64,000 nt of DNA from Serpula lacrymans var. lacrymans S7.9 (taxonomy: Eukaryota > Basidiomycota > Agaricomycetes > Boletales > Serpulaceae), in assembly GCF_000218685.1 (NCBI RefSeq), contig NW_006763300.1:184565-248564 (forward strand), in the 5' to 3' direction. Below the pieces are notes generated by a model. That model ran no database searches and had not been told where the DNA came from. It saw only the letters and a list, made by a program, of their open reading frames with translations. Shown here piece by piece: positions 22,525-34,914 of this stretch (positions are counted from its first letter, which is position 1; each line of letters starts with the position of its first letter). The translations under genes and the position numbers were made by a program.

Positions 22525-25500
22525 ATGGCGACCTTCTCGCAATCGCCTGCACCGCGCAGGACCCATCGTCATGGCTCTCCTGTGAGCGGTAGAACACCAC
22601 CTGCCTCAAGACGTCGCGTCGCAGTCGGGACTAGCAAACCATCATCTCGAATGGTCACACCTTCACATGCGGGAGACAGACATCCTTTTATGCACGAAGA
22701 TGCTTCTGTGATGTCTGGAATGGACGTCGATGAAAACACTATTCTGTTCACCGAGCGTACCAAAACCGATATGATATTCGCCAAATCCGAAGAACTATCA
22801 GTCACATTTTACGCTAATTTACCTATGGAAGTCAGACAGGTATTGAAAAACGCAAGTACGTAGTTGTGTTTCTTGAATTTTAAATAGCTTGATTAAATGC
22901 GATATTTTATTATGGCACATAGACTTTTACGGTGATTCTTATTCAGGAGAGATTGATACTCTTACTGGTTTCGCGTTGATAGTCTCAATGCGGACCTGCT
23001 TTGTGTGGCAGCATGCTCAGGTTCAGTCGCACTTTGTCTCTATTTCAACTCAGTCACTCATGCCCTGTGTTAGGCATTAAAAAGCACTCCGACCTGCTAC
23101 ATTTTTGCATGTCCAGTCGACAATAGCTGCCCCCATCACGCTCTCGTGCCGTACGGACAGTCTCGTGAACCTGGTCTAATATTGGTTTCTCTTCGAGGTG
23201 AAGTTCGCTTCTGGGATAGCATAGGTATAGGACTTGCGGGTGGAGAGCACTTTTCCACAACTCATCTGGAGCTGAAGGAGGGCGAGAGTATATCGAGTCT
23301 CATTCGGTCGGATGTAAGTACCGACCAGCCCCCACTTGGTCTCTATATTGGCTCAAAAAATTGGCATACAGCCTCAAACTTACATAACCGCAACTTCGAC
23401 GGGACGTCTGTTTCGATTGTCTCTAACATCTGCAGGGGGAAAGCAACATCTGCACCCTCGCGTCTTTTCCCGACCACAGGCCTCGTCGCTGTCCTTAAGT
23501 CGCCTATTGCCCAACTTGTGGTCGACTGCACCGCCTTCTATCCAATCTGAGAGCGGGAATATCAGCGCCATTGCATTAGGAGAATCCAACAGTCTTGGGA
23601 AGGAAATATGGTCTCTTGTTGATACAAGAATACAAAAGTGGAATATGTCCATAGAAGGGTGGGAGGAGATTTTACTTGACGAGGAATTGGCAGGTATAAT
23701 TCGACCAGCTATTCGAAGAGCATTCAGTTCGGCTCCAGCTGATAACAGCACTCTCGATTTGGAGCTACTGGATTTAGCGGTAGAGAGGTATATTTCCATA
23801 TCTACATATCGAGAATCGTCGACTCATCTGCGTAGGTTAGGAACACTGGTTATCTTGGTGTCTTACGCAGGTATAGAAGAGGGCAATGCTATGGACGTCG
23901 GGTCACATCCTCGTCGAATATATGCTCTAGTTCGTTTAGCATTTATCTCGGATATTTTCAAAGTCGAAAACATAAGTAGTGTGCCTTATCAAAGTGTAGG
24001 TCTTTGACTTGTTGCACATAGTTAGTTCTCAGTTCTTATCATATTTTAGACATCGCGGTCTGGTGCTCCCGTGCATCCTCGTATGAGCTTGATATCGGAT
24101 GGCGCTTTGATCAGCATACAGTTTGGAGATGCCGTTGCTCTGTGTAGTAGAGGTATCTTTCTTGTTGTTCACTCATCTAAGTAGCAGCTCTTTCTTACTT
24201 TTTGGTGACAGAATCCGAATATCAGGATTGCCTCTGGTTGAAGTCTGCTACCGACAGAACGCTAGGTGTTGGAGTGGTCGAGGCCGAAAGCGCACTGCTA
24301 GTGTTAACGGCAGCTACCATGATGAAAGTCTACGTTAATTTGGATGCAGTTCAAGAGTTTGATTCCGAGTGAGATTGACATTCTAACTTGTGTCCTCGGA
24401 TTTTTCCTGATGTCCTACTATAGGACTGGCCGTGCCGGTCTCATCAAGTCAATTATGACTCAAGCAATTCTTTATGGATCCATCCCTGAGGCATGTTCTC
24501 ACCTTCTTCTAGTTATTTATTGTTTTTCTTATGAAACCTGGAAGTGTAGAACCCTTTACATTTTGCCTTTCCCCCTGAAGTTGACGAGGAAAGTTTGATG
24601 ATTGGTGCCGAGCATCTCAGTCGATCGGTCCTTGAATCAGGTATAGTTGGTTCCAGCATTTTCTTTCACCTACTCTTACCTTCTCATAGAACCAGAGATC
24701 ATAAGGCCAAACCATGACCTGACCTCTCAGTTGTCAGAACGTAAAGGGCGGCTGAGCTGGCTCATCAGATTTATCAATGACAATGGGGGCCTGACCAAGG
24801 TTGGTAGATATTGCATAAAGCAACAAAGTAGTTATTAAATCTCTACAGATGTCTCAAAAGAGCCGCCAAAGATTGGCAACAGACGCTGAAAAGTTGTATG
24901 CATGTCATCAGCTATGGATTGCTATCAACGAACACTTTGAGTGCGTTTTATTTTATATTATTGGTAAATTCAATGCTGAGAGCATCGACAGTCGTGGGGC
25001 TACACATAGTATACTGAGCGAAGCTGTCTACGCGTATATGGAAGCAATCGCGGACAATAATCATGAGGACATCATCAGAGCTTTTTTCAAATACAGAGTC
25101 TCGGATATTGGAAAGCTTCTTCCGTATATCCTGCAAGCTATTCAAAATTCTGCTCGAGACGTTGCGAGAGACCTCTCCGTCTCACTACCTGAAGCAAATA
25201 AAAACACACTGGTGAGCTTTCCATCGTTGTTGTCCAAGTTTCCAGAATAATTCGGTATCAGACGATACTTAAATCGGCCTTGGACTACCGCGCATATAAT
25301 CTGGGAGTGTATGGAATCGACCTTCCGATGATCAAGCCATGGACTAGTAGGCCTGCTGTCATTGACATTGTTTTGGCGCTTTTCGATACTACTACCAAAG
25401 CTGTCGAGTCTCCAATATCGGATGATGTTGCTACTAAACTTAAAAGCGAGTTAAGTTTACAGCTTCCTGCCCTTGCATCTATATTATTTTCCTGCATTCT

Positions 25501-27239
25501 TGAAAGATTGGAATGGCTAGAAAGGTACGGCTATACACTCTTATACTGAGCGGTGGATCTGACTGCAAATCTGAAGTGCTGTTGCTGCTGACGAGCCTGC
25601 AACGGAGCGAGACAAGAAAGAGCTTCAGGACAGGTTCGAGCAGCTGCGTCCGGAAGTCTTGGAGACATTACGTGAGTGATGGCCATCAATCTTTAGCAAT
25701 CCTGTCTGATAGAAGGTTCACGATAAGGTGTAAATGGCCACATAGAGGAAGCTTTCACTCTAGCTGAAAACTACAGAGACTTCCGCAGCCTCGCCTCTCT
25801 TTGTAATAAAGATACCACATATCCTCCTCAAAATAACCCAAACGCAGTTCGAATTCAGACATATATCGAGAGGTTTAGGGAAGAGTTTACTACAGAACTT
25901 TACCGCTGGTACTCGGAACACGGTATTTCACATTATCGTTTAATCCTATTCCTCATTCCTGAAAGGGGACTTTTAGGAGAACTGCGGGTGATGTTCGCCC
26001 AAAAAGACCTGTATAGCGGCTACATGGATAAATTTTTCGCTGATCACCCTAGGCCCACGATCTCCTGGATTCATGATATTGGAAGAGGTCGCCCTGCCGC
26101 CGCTTCTGCATCTCTCCTAGAAGAATCAACGCGTGCTCCTGAGTTAGAGGTCAAACAAGTTAGTAAGATCTCCTACCCTGACATTATTGTTACTTACATA
26201 TCCACTTTCGTGTCACATGTAGTTCATGCTTAGCGTAGGGAAGCTTTGCCAGTTGGCTGCACTACAAGAAACGGAAACACTGCCGCCGCTTGCAGATGAT
26301 TACCTCGACGGTAAGCAAGCTGCTAGTGTTTGCCGGTGCTTTGCTAACGCTTATGTGTAGCTTTTCATGACGGCTTGGATTTCGTAAGCGTACAAGAAAA
26401 AATGCTGCAGGAAATGAAAGCTGCTATTGCCTCTGTCCGCGGAAAACAGTCCCTGGATAGCCAGGTAGAAAAGATAGCAATAGCCAAAGGCAGCAAACTC
26501 CAGAGTCGAGAGGCTTTACTTGATGTAAACGCAATACTAGTCCTGACCAAACTGTAAACTCACCAGTTTTTCCTTAGGTCTTCAAAAATTTGATCCGACA
26601 AATGCTACAAGGTCGGGCTTTATCAATTGAAGACGCGGTAGATATTCTTACTTTGAAGGACAACGCTGAGGATATTGGCGATTATACCATCGCCCTTCAT
26701 CTGCTTTCGCGAGCTACGGTAAGCTAAGAGTCCACAACGGTTGGATAGCAATGGCTGACCATTTAATCTTCAGGATCAGGACATACCTAGTGTCAGAAGA
26801 AAATCATCCTTCAGGAGAGTGTGGTGCCGAATTTACAATCATGACGAGTACGTGTTTTGAGCACTCACCCTACTCAATGTGTGATTACTCATCCTCTTCT
26901 TTTGATAGCTGGGATGAGATCAGACAAACAGCAAATGTGACAGATTCTCAGCTTAATTCCAAATTCCGAAGTACTGCGTTGTATGCTACTCTCCTTGTCG
27001 TTCTTTCCAATCCGCATCAACTGGAAGGCTACGATCTCGAACCATCTCAGGCTTTACCTGTACCCCTGATGCCAGAAACGTCGTCTCGTTGGCCTGGCAT
27101 GCCACAAGAGCAGGTAGAAGCATTGGGTCGTGATTATCGGGCGGAGAGCACTGAACTGGAGCAACTGCGGCTTGAAGATATATATCACCGCGTGAGGGAG
27201 TTGGCCGTGAATGATACCATGTACGGCAGCGGGCAGTAG
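22525..27239 (+). CDS. NUP133: Nucleoporin NUP133 (Y-complex)
   Basis: Scaffold nucleoporin of the Y complex in the nuclear pore. The first eight exons are 22525-22855, 22923-23020, 23074-23313, 23372-23995, 24050-24152, 24212-24368, 24424-24490 and 24550-24640; roughly nine more follow to the stop at 27239. An unstructured basic N-terminus precedes a beta-propeller (about residues 60-470, with FYANLPMEVRQVLKNA and LILVSLRGEVRFWDSIGIG). A long helical stack follows (KGRLSWLIRFINDNGGL, YRWYSEHGELRVMFAQKDLY, AEDIGDYTIALHLLSR). The end YRAESTELEQLRLEDIYHRV matches the family C-terminus. The intron after exon 7 begins GC (24491-24492), needed to keep the frame into NPLHFAFPPEVDEESL. Exon ends past 24640 are less exact. 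Confidence 0.9.
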
Positions 27240-27258
27240 CAGTTATATAGTGTTTTGG

Positions 27259-27855
27259 TCATCGTGCTTTGCTCGAAACTAGTCGACCGAACAGAGAATC
27301 TTTAAACCTCTGGTACTCTACTCTCGCGCCCATCATGATTAAACTGAAGTTTCTCGCTCTCCATTCATCTGAGTACTCGTCCTGCCGTTGTTTCTCCTGA
27401 ATGACCCAGTCTTTGTAGAACACCGAGAGCGCAAGCTCGCGGTCGTGAGCGCTGGCTGAGCTAGGCAGGCTGTCTAATGCAGATTGTTTCGAAGCTTCGA
27501 AACGGGTGTTGCTCTGAAGGCAGTGTCATCTGGAAAACAGGCAACCTGAGGTAACCTAAGCACTCACGTCTGTCCAATATTTGTGATTGAAGGCATCCAA
27601 CTGCTGCCTCTGAAGCTTATATTGCAACTCGTGATCGCGCTCGTCTTCCGTGAACTCTCTTAACGAGTACGGGTGACGGGTTTTGGTTGGTGGTGAAGGA
27701 GCATCGTCGTACAGGATGGGTCGAAGGTTGGAAACTGGGTCTGAAGGACCGATGAAATCACAGGATCTGATAGAGGAGTGGAATGAACGAGCGAGTTGTG
27801 GAAAACACGAGCGCGGAGTCCTCGTTATGACTTGCCTGAGAGTGCAAGGATTCAT
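27259..27855 (-). CDS. COA8: Cytochrome c oxidase assembly factor COA8 (APOPT family)
   Basis: Mitochondrial matrix protein that protects or assembles cytochrome c oxidase. Two exons, 27855-27568 and 27513-27259, give 180 residues. The N-terminus (MNPCTLRQVITRTPRSCFPQ) is an Arg-rich presequence. The family core is plain: SDPVSNLRPILYDDAPSP, then QYKLQRQQLDAFNHKYWTDS, the FYKDWVIQ element and a C-terminal EWRARNFSLIMMGARVEYQR. The order DPVSNLRP, QxxxLxxFNxxFW, FYxxxLxxN, WxxRNFxL is that of APOPT/COA8 proteins. The in-frame GTG upstream of the ATG is not needed. It lies tail to tail with NUP133. Confidence 0.88.
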
Positions 27856-28053
27856 GATGGTCACTTTAACGTTATAAAAATATTCAAACTGAGGCGTTCA
27901 TATCGAGTCCGAGTCCCGTTAAGCACAGCCACAGGCCGAACCTATACTTTACCATTGCGAATTTTTCTAGGACATTTTAAGGAACTCAGACGTAGGGACT
28001 TTTATGGTTTACAATATAAGCTTGTATAAGAATATCTATGACAGGGCTAGAAA

Positions 28054-29013
28054 TCACAGGTGGCGGCCCTTGGGTTCCTCCACCACGTCGGTAGACTTCG
28101 AACTCAAGATACCACCAGCTATCCACGAACCGGCAAGCAAGCTCAAAAACACCCACACTCCTTTGACCTCGTCCTTGTCCAAAGGCCTTGAGCCCGCTGG
28201 TTCGGATGAAGAAGAGGATGCCGCCGTCCCAGTACTGGAAGAGGATGTTCCCACCTTGAGCGAGGAAGGTAAGCCAATGTCGTCGGCGAGGTCTTTCCAG
28301 AACCCGCTGCGGGGAGAGGCAGACGACGCGTCTGTGTCGACTGACTGAGGCGGATGTTCGTCTAGGACGGTAAGGTCATCGTGATTTTGCATGTTGGTCG
28401 TTGGCTCGCCGCCGTGAAGAGCGGTAGTACCTCCCACAACTAATATTTTTGGTAATGCAAGCTCTGGAGACTTTTCTTTTGGTGGAGCTGATTCCCAGAA
28501 ATCAGGAAGAAACGGCTGGTAGAATCACTGTCAGGTGACTGTAACAGATACAGTGTGTTTCGAACCTACAATTTGAACAGGTGTTTCAGGATACGGCTGC
28601 GAGAGATCTGGAAGCCTGACAATCATAAGAGGCGACGAAGAGGCACTGGCTGGCTGGGAAGATGGGGGAACACCCGGCGTGGCGGCTTGAGTGGAAGCAT
28701 TGCGGACGCCTGATGCAACCTGCGGTGGTGAACGCTGTGCGTGCTCGCCGACGGTGCTTTGATCATGTTCCTGTATTCTGGAGATGAGTGTTGCCTTTGT
28801 CCCTTGCCTGGGCGTAGACCTAACCGGTCAATGCTGGTGAGGCTAGTGCGCGACGAAATGCACATACTGTGACAAGCCTCGTTTCTTGGCTTCTTTTTTA
28901 AGGACCACTAGGGTCTCTTTTGTCCATGATTTCTGGAGGAGTACGGCAGAGGCGAGAGTCCTGTTGCGTGGTCTGAGTAGTGGCCTTGCAGAGGTGAAGC
29001 TGGCGCGCAACAT
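28054..29013 (-). CDS. AIM34-like mitochondrial SAP-domain membrane protein
   Basis: Exons 29013-28868, 28807-28570 and 28515-28054 give 281 residues. The N-terminus MLRASFTSARPLLRPRNRTL is a mitochondrial presequence. A SAP-like helix-extended-loop-helix follows (WTKETLVVLKKEAKKRGLSQ into GTKATLISRIQEHD), split by intron 1. A Pro/Ser-rich middle has PFLPDFWESAPPKEKSP. Near the end is one membrane segment (GVWVFLSLLAGSWIAGGIL). The presequence-SAP-membrane order is that of yeast AIM34 (altered inheritance of mitochondria). Role in yeast is only known from a mitochondrial inheritance screen. The SAP unit suggests contact with mitochondrial DNA, which is inference. Confidence 0.75.
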
Positions 29014-29366
29014 GGTCGGGTGCAGGTATCGATACTGGCGGAAGAAAAGATAGAAAATGGGATTACATAATAACCGGGACATGTGGCAGCACCAGTGCCA
29101 TCCGCATTGTACGCTGTTTTGCACAGATTTATTGGTACGACGGCGGCTAGGAGGGCGAAGGGTTGCGTGTGTTGGCGCTGTGATTGCAGATGTCTGCCGT
29201 AGTCTAAACAAAGAACGAGGCATGGTTTCTCATTGGGTATTGGACCCGCTCTGCCTCGTGTTTCTGTCGCGTGTTCGACACCCACTTGACAATCAAATCC
29301 TGTTTACCAAGATGACTCTTTCACCTATACCAACTCTGACGCTCTCTCCTTTTCACGTCGTGGTCC

Positions 29367-31219
29367 ATGTTACTCTCTCCAGCGTAAGCCCCCTTGCCCC
29401 ATAATCATCATCTTGCTCTCTTATCTCGCTTTCAAACTGCGGCTCTTTCGCTTTAGATCCACAAACGCCAGCTTGCCTTCCCAATCCTTCTGGGGCAAGT
29501 TCAAGAACAAAAACAGCAAGGAGGCTGAGATGCGCGAAAAGCAGGCTCAAATGGCTCTGGCTAGGCAGCGTCTCCTCACGTTGGCGTACGAGGATATGGA
29601 GACAGTGCGCATGGTCAGTCCCTTCGATCCCCTCCGATACTAGTCGCTTACCCCCCTCCTGTAGCTTCCCCAAAGATTTGAAGTAAGCTTCGCTAAACTT
29701 TTTCTCCGTCTCGTTTCTAATGCACCTCTAGGATCTTGAGGCAGTTGCGAGAGACTGGACCAAGCCTCCTCCAGAGGCCATCTTCAGTCTGAGAGTGCCT
29801 GTAGAATATGCATCGCTGAGTGCCTCTGTAAGTCTGATAATCAAGAATGTCTCATGATGTCGCTGATATGATTCTTAGCGATTGGTTTCGGGCCCTTATA
29901 TTTATGTATGTACCAAAGACATGATATCAATAATCCTTCCAGCTCAATAAAACGCTTAGTTGACCGGAGAGGACTCGTATCAGATTGCAATAATGGGTGT
30001 ACAAGGTTTACGAGTCGAAATCGTCAGCGATGCCCCTCCACCACCAGACGAACCACCGTAAGCGTCTTCATATCCTGAATCTTAACAAACTTATAACTAC
30101 CCCTCTCATCTCCAACAGACCACCTCCGTAAGTGTTATTTTTTTGACATCGTTCTGCTTGACCAAGTACAATGCACAGCCCTCCACCGGTCCTTGAAATG
30201 CCAGCCACTTTCAATCTGGAACTTGTCCCTGGTCAACAGGTCGCACTTGACACCACCGTTGCTTCCATCGACGAGCTTGATATGGCTCGCATGGAAGACG
30301 GCACTACGGTCGATGGTATGTTCTGGGGCAAACTCGATATCGTGCACGACGGCGATACACATAAAATGGAGTTCAGCGGTACTCGCCTTATAAATCAGGA
30401 TGTGTCACAAGAGTTGATCGTTGATTCTCGAGTCTTGAATAAAATTTCCGTTGCCACCAAACCTGCTGCCGCTAAATGCCATCTCAGTATACTGGCTCCT
30501 GCTCAACAGTACTGCGACGTGGTTTTAACTCTATCGCCGTTGTGGAAGTTAGGTGTTACGTGGCCACCTGCAGAACCTTTGGGGGAAGGGAAAGTCAAAT
30601 ACTTCCTTCGAGTTCACCCTGGTGGTGCGCTGGAGCATTTCGAAAGCGAGATGGTGGCTACTGCCCTATATTACGAAGTCATGTGAGTGCACTATTATGT
30701 GTGAATTATACCCTTTACCTATTGTCCTTTAGACCTGATCCTTCGATGATGGATCCTAACGACTATATTGCTCCTCGTAACGGTTTTGCTATGTCTTTCC
30801 GGGACTTCATACCACATTTTATGAATGTGCTGGACCAATTGGGCATGTCCCTTCATGCGCGGACCAATTTTATCAAGTAAGTTTTTTTTTCAGAACGTGT
30901 ATGGAGATATGCTAGACCAATATTTTCTAGCAATAACATGTCTGCCTTCTCCTCGCATAAAAATATTGCCTATCGTTTCCTTTCACCTAGTAAAATCGCT
31001 GCAGCCTTTGATATCTCGGTAACGGCGGATCCTTGTATCTTTACTCGTCTCTTTCTCATATTCCGCGGGATGTCTGACGACGACGTTGGGCTTTTCGCGG
31101 GAGCTGGCGAGAAAGAAGCCAATTCGGTTAACTGGCGAGAGGTTGTAGGGTGGTCTGAGAATTCCAAGGACACGACTCGATTCCGTTTACTAGAAATGTC
31201 GGTCTTGGAGGTGACTTGA
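29367..31219 (+). CDS. Conserved fungal protein of unknown function
   Basis: Nine exons: 29367-29383, 29457-29613, 29732-29827, 29879-29905, 29960-30057, 30119-30127, 30179-30682, 30733-30876 and 30931-31219, joining to 446 residues. The start is a 17 nt exon (MLLSPA), chosen because only this ATG enters the next exon in phase. An amphipathic Lys-rich helix comes first (FKNKNSKEAEMREKQAQMAL), then a Pro run made partly by a 9 nt micro-exon (30119-30127) that adds three residues. The globular C-terminal two thirds include NPSMMDPNDY-like and SSHKNIAYRFLSPSKIAAAF blocks and REVVGWSENSKD near the end. I recognise no domain. Conserved-looking blocks and clean splicing support a real gene. Confidence 0.82.
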
Positions 31220-31636
31220 GGTCTTGCCGTACATTCTTGGCTCCTATTTTGCTCGGTTGATTTCTTTTTCTTTTTTCAGTTCACTGGTATGAATTGACAA
31301 TCGCCCGTCACTTATCTTTCCAAGGGTGCTTTCTTTGTTGTCAGGCTTTGTAGTACGCATATATCTTGATCATGAGGTTTACTTTTGCTATCTTTTCCTA
31401 CTGTTTTACTAGCATCTTCTTCTACATCTTATTGTATTTAACGATGGCTCCCCTTCTTGCTCTTGTATCCACTTACCTGAATACACTCCTTAATTTCCAC
31501 TAATGTGACAGCGATTGTGTGACGCGGTGACATAACGCGACGCGTTTCATCAACAAGCTCTCAGCAGTCATCACAACTTGCACTCTTGGAACATTAAAGC
31601 TATTCTGTGGAATACGCCACGTACATCTCTGGAGCC
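31220..31636 (+). promoter_or_regulatory. CMR1 upstream region with MCB-type sites
   Basis: 3' flank of the preceding gene, then the CMR1 promoter. At 31521-31545 there are three CG-rich units (GACGCGG, AACGCGA, ACGCGT at 31540-31545), about 95 bp before the start codon. They resemble MBF sites used at G1/S; function is inferred. Confidence 0.45.
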
Positions 31637-33905
31637 ATGAACAAGCTATCTGAATAGTAAGTTTATTCCACCTTTGCATGTGGGCGCGTTTAACCATGAG
31701 ATTTTACCCAGTGAGCTGGAGCGCGAAGCCAATATTGCTCGAAATCGTGTTTTGCTGGAGCAGTTGGATCTCAAAGGGGTTGGAACGCAGATGGGTTTCC
31801 CCGCAAATAAGGTATCGCCACCCAAGGCGAAAGCCAAACCGATACAACCTAGAATAAAGAGGGAAAAACCCAAGATCGAGGCCCCTCCCCGGGAGACTAG
31901 ACAGTCTGCGAGACTCAAGAAAGAGGTGGTCGACCCCAATGAGAGCCCGTCGAAGAAAAGGAAGCGAGAGGTACGCGATGAACTGGCTCGTAGTTGTGTC
32001 TGCTTACTCAGTGAGTACGACGCGATAAGGCTGAACAGGAGGAGAGGCGGAGGAAGGAGGAGGACGAACGGTTGGAGGCTGAGGAGAAAGCTCGCATCGC
32101 AAAACGCCCACGCCATGACGATTTAGATATTGCGACCCTTGCCGATGATGCGAGTAGTGAAGAACTTGCTAGCCTAAGGTCCGCTTTCCAGGTGGTCACT
32201 GGGGTGCCGCAACCCAAGCGCGTAGCAGCCGCAGACGCTTTCGTATTCGAGGAGGATAAGAAGGAGAATGTGGCTGTTACGGCACTGAGAGAGTCGATGC
32301 GGAAACTGAAGGTTGTAGCACGAGCCAAGGTGACCGAGGATAGGATTTACAGTGCGGCGTATCATCCGGAGATCACTAAAGATCTTATTTTCTTTGGAGG
32401 TGAAGTACATTCACTCTGGCGTTGACTGTTAATTGACATGGTTTCAGACAAACATGGGCAGTTAGGCATATGGGACGCACGTGCTCCGGCCGCTGAAGTC
32501 GCTGATGAGGACGGAGAAGTGGCTTCAGCGGAGGATCAGGAAGGCGGAAAGTATTGGCGTTTGCAGCAACATTGGCCAGCGACTTCTAAATCATCTATAT
32601 CCTCCATCAAGTTTGACCCTTTGGACTCTCATAGCGTACGATTTTATGAGTCTAATCAAATTTTGCACTTATTGACCCCCGTACGATTCGCGTATTCTAG
32701 GTCTTCACAACGTCTTATGACTGTACGATTCGCAGCCTGTCTTTTACATCGGGGATTTCGCAGGAGATATATTCGTCAGAGGATAATGCATTAATCACTA
32801 GCATTGATATGCCTCCTCGTGGCAATGAAATGTGGATATCTGACGCTGAGGGAGGGATCACTCACCTCGACATGCGGGAGGATAGAGACAAAGCTAGGCG
32901 ATATGAGCTTGCTGACCACAAAATCGGGTCCGTCAGCGTAAATCCGACGAGTCCACACTTCCTACTGACAGCTTCAAACAATCGGACACTAAAGTAAGAT
33001 ACACCTTGCCGATTTGTGAATCCCAGTTGATGTAGTGTCGTTTTCCAGGATATGGGATTGTAGGAAGTTACAAACGTTGGCTATTGGATCGGGCCGAGCT
33101 AAAGGCCCATTCAATCACGACTCGGAAACTGTACAAGAGTTCGTGGAGTCGAAGAAGGGGAAAGGCTGTTTGCGTGGGGAATTTAGCCACGGCAAATCAG
33201 TTAGCTCGGCGTATTGGGATCCAAGGGGGAGGAGTGTCGTTAGCACGAGTTATGACGACACACTACGACGTGGGTATTTTATGCTTTTCATCTTTAACCA
33301 AGTGGAATTCACCGTAAATTATTATGCACAGTTTGGGAACTTGACGCTACAAAATATGAATCGCGGAATGAGTTCCCTTCCTTCACACCTTTCAGCCGCA
33401 TGAAGCATAATTGTCAAACGGTAAAATCACATGCTACGCATTGTTTTCCGAAGGCTCACTTTGAATCGTCATAGGGGAAATGGCTAACAATTCTGCGAGC
33501 TGTCTGGACGCCTAATCCAGATGTATACCCACATTTTACGGTAAGTCCGTAGGATAATCATGATTTATGGGTAGTGACAGTACTGGTTTTCTTATCTTAC
33601 TGACCTCCTCGTGCGTAGATCGGTAACATGGACCATTCGCTGGATATCTACTCATGCAAGGTAAGCCTTCCATTGGCTTTATTGATAACCAATTTACTTC
33701 ATGCCATCCTATATAGGGAGACCTGATTGCACGACTCTCAGATCGTTCACGGTGTGTATTTTACGTCGGATTTTCCGCTGTAACTGACGGTGTTTGCAGG
33801 ATTACCGCTGTCCAAGCTGTCACATGCTCACATCCTAGCATTATAGAAAGGGCTGCAAGTGGTAATGCAAGTGGTCGCTGTGTGCTCTGGGCTCCGTCTT
33901 CATGA
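31637..33905 (+). CDS. CMR1: WD-repeat DNA damage-binding protein CMR1 (WDR76 family)
   Basis: Nuclear WD40 protein that binds damaged or replicating DNA and histones. Eleven exons: 31637-31656, 31712-31970, 32030-32399, 32448-32635, 32701-32993, 33049-33269, 33332-33420, 33475-33540, 33619-33660, 33717-33751 and 33800-33905, giving 562 residues. The start MNKLSEYELEREANIARN is the family opening and is split after 20 nt. A basic region follows (TRQSARLKKE, SPSKKRKRE), then seven propeller blades, including LIFFGDKHGQLGIWDAR, SVNPTSPHFLLTASNNRTLK and YPHFTIGNMDHSLDIY. The end GRCVLWAPSS matches family members. The acceptor at 32029 is chosen over a nearer one because it keeps the Glu/Arg-rich frame open. 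Confidence 0.93.
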
Positions 33906-34218
33906 CACACTCCTGCTGTGATACTTGGGATATTTAACACTATTTTCATTATTTCGGTCGTTTGGCTTACAGGAATTAGTCAGTTGCACACAAGACGTAT
34001 ACGATAGTAACCTTTCAATCTGTCCTGAATATTTATCTCATATATATGGCTGTCTGATTCACACTATTAGGATAGAACAATCATGCATGTCGATACTACT
34101 AAACGAGCAAAGAGTGATAATACTAGTATGACCAATTTTCCCATGCGAGTAATAGTACAGTTGGCGGGTGTACAGTATTAAAAACAGGTGATAACACAAG
34201 ATCTGTAGGAAGTATAGG
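33906..34218. other. Convergent 3' flank, no gene
   Basis: 313 bp between the stops of CMR1 (plus) and BUD20 (minus). A/T-rich with several AATAA-like stretches that fit poly(A) signals. Nothing else seen. Confidence 0.6.
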
Positions 34219-34774
34219 TCACAATGGCATACCAACTGATATGGGTATGGGAGGTTCTGTCGCTGCCGCCGGACGTTTTCCTTCCCTGCCCAGGCCAGCC
34301 GCTCGCTCAGCTTCCTCTATCGTATAAGCTGGCTCTTTGAGCTCTTTGCATCGTCTTTTGTGAACTTTGCTTCTCCAATGTGACCGCAGTGCAAAGTCAG
34401 TTTCGTAGTATCTGCGTTCCGAATTCGTTAAACATCGTGCAAGTTGAAAGGACTGAAGAGCCTTACTTGGCGCATTCGACACAATAATGCTGAGCTAAAC
34501 CTGGTTTTTCAAAGTCAAGAGGTTGTGCTTCTAATGCTGCACGGTTCTGAAGAGAGATAAATGGTTAAGAATGGATGGATAGGAGGGCTAAGACTGACTT
34601 TTGGATCGAGGTCAATCAGCTGTATTTGATCTAGGTCTTTTGTACGGACCTATGAAAGTACTTGAATAAGATCAAGTGGCAAAACACACAGGACACAGCG
34701 CTTACTCTAGTCCTAGAAGCTCTGTGAACATCCCGTCGGGCATGGTGCGCTCTTGAACGACGAAGGCGACCCAT
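34219..34774 (-). CDS. BUD20: Zinc finger protein BUD20 / ZNF593 family
   Basis: Shuttling C2H2 protein that helps export pre-60S ribosomal subunits. Four exons: 34774-34706, 34649-34599, 34546-34467 and 34411-34219, 130 residues. The start MGRLRRSRAHHARRDVHRAS is the basic family N-terminus. The middle has TKDLDQIQLIDLDPKNRAAL. The finger is HYCVECAKYYETDFALRSHW followed by SKVHKRRCKEL, with both Cys and both His in place, split by intron 3. After it comes EPAYTIEEAERAAGLGRE, also conserved. The antisense-looking longer frame from 34482 is an intron artefact. It starts head to head with CSM3, with 140 bp between start codons. Confidence 0.95.
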
Positions 34775-34888
34775 GTGGATATTATTTTTTTCTTGATCGT
34801 ATTCTTGATCGTTTATTGAAAAGAGGAGACCCTAACCTTAATTATGGGTCGTCTCGAAACGCGCTCTGAATAAACATTGGACCAAATA

Positions 34889-34894
34889 ACGCGT
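34889..34894. promoter_or_regulatory. ACGCGT (MCB-type) site upstream of CSM3
   Basis: A perfect ACGCGT lies 20 bp before the CSM3 start codon, in the 140 bp shared promoter with BUD20. MBF binds this element in yeasts to drive G1/S genes; CSM3 is a replication gene. Possibly chance; one hexamer alone is weak. Confidence 0.4.
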
Positions 34895-34914
34895 GTTTAC
34901 CGTGACCACTTGGC

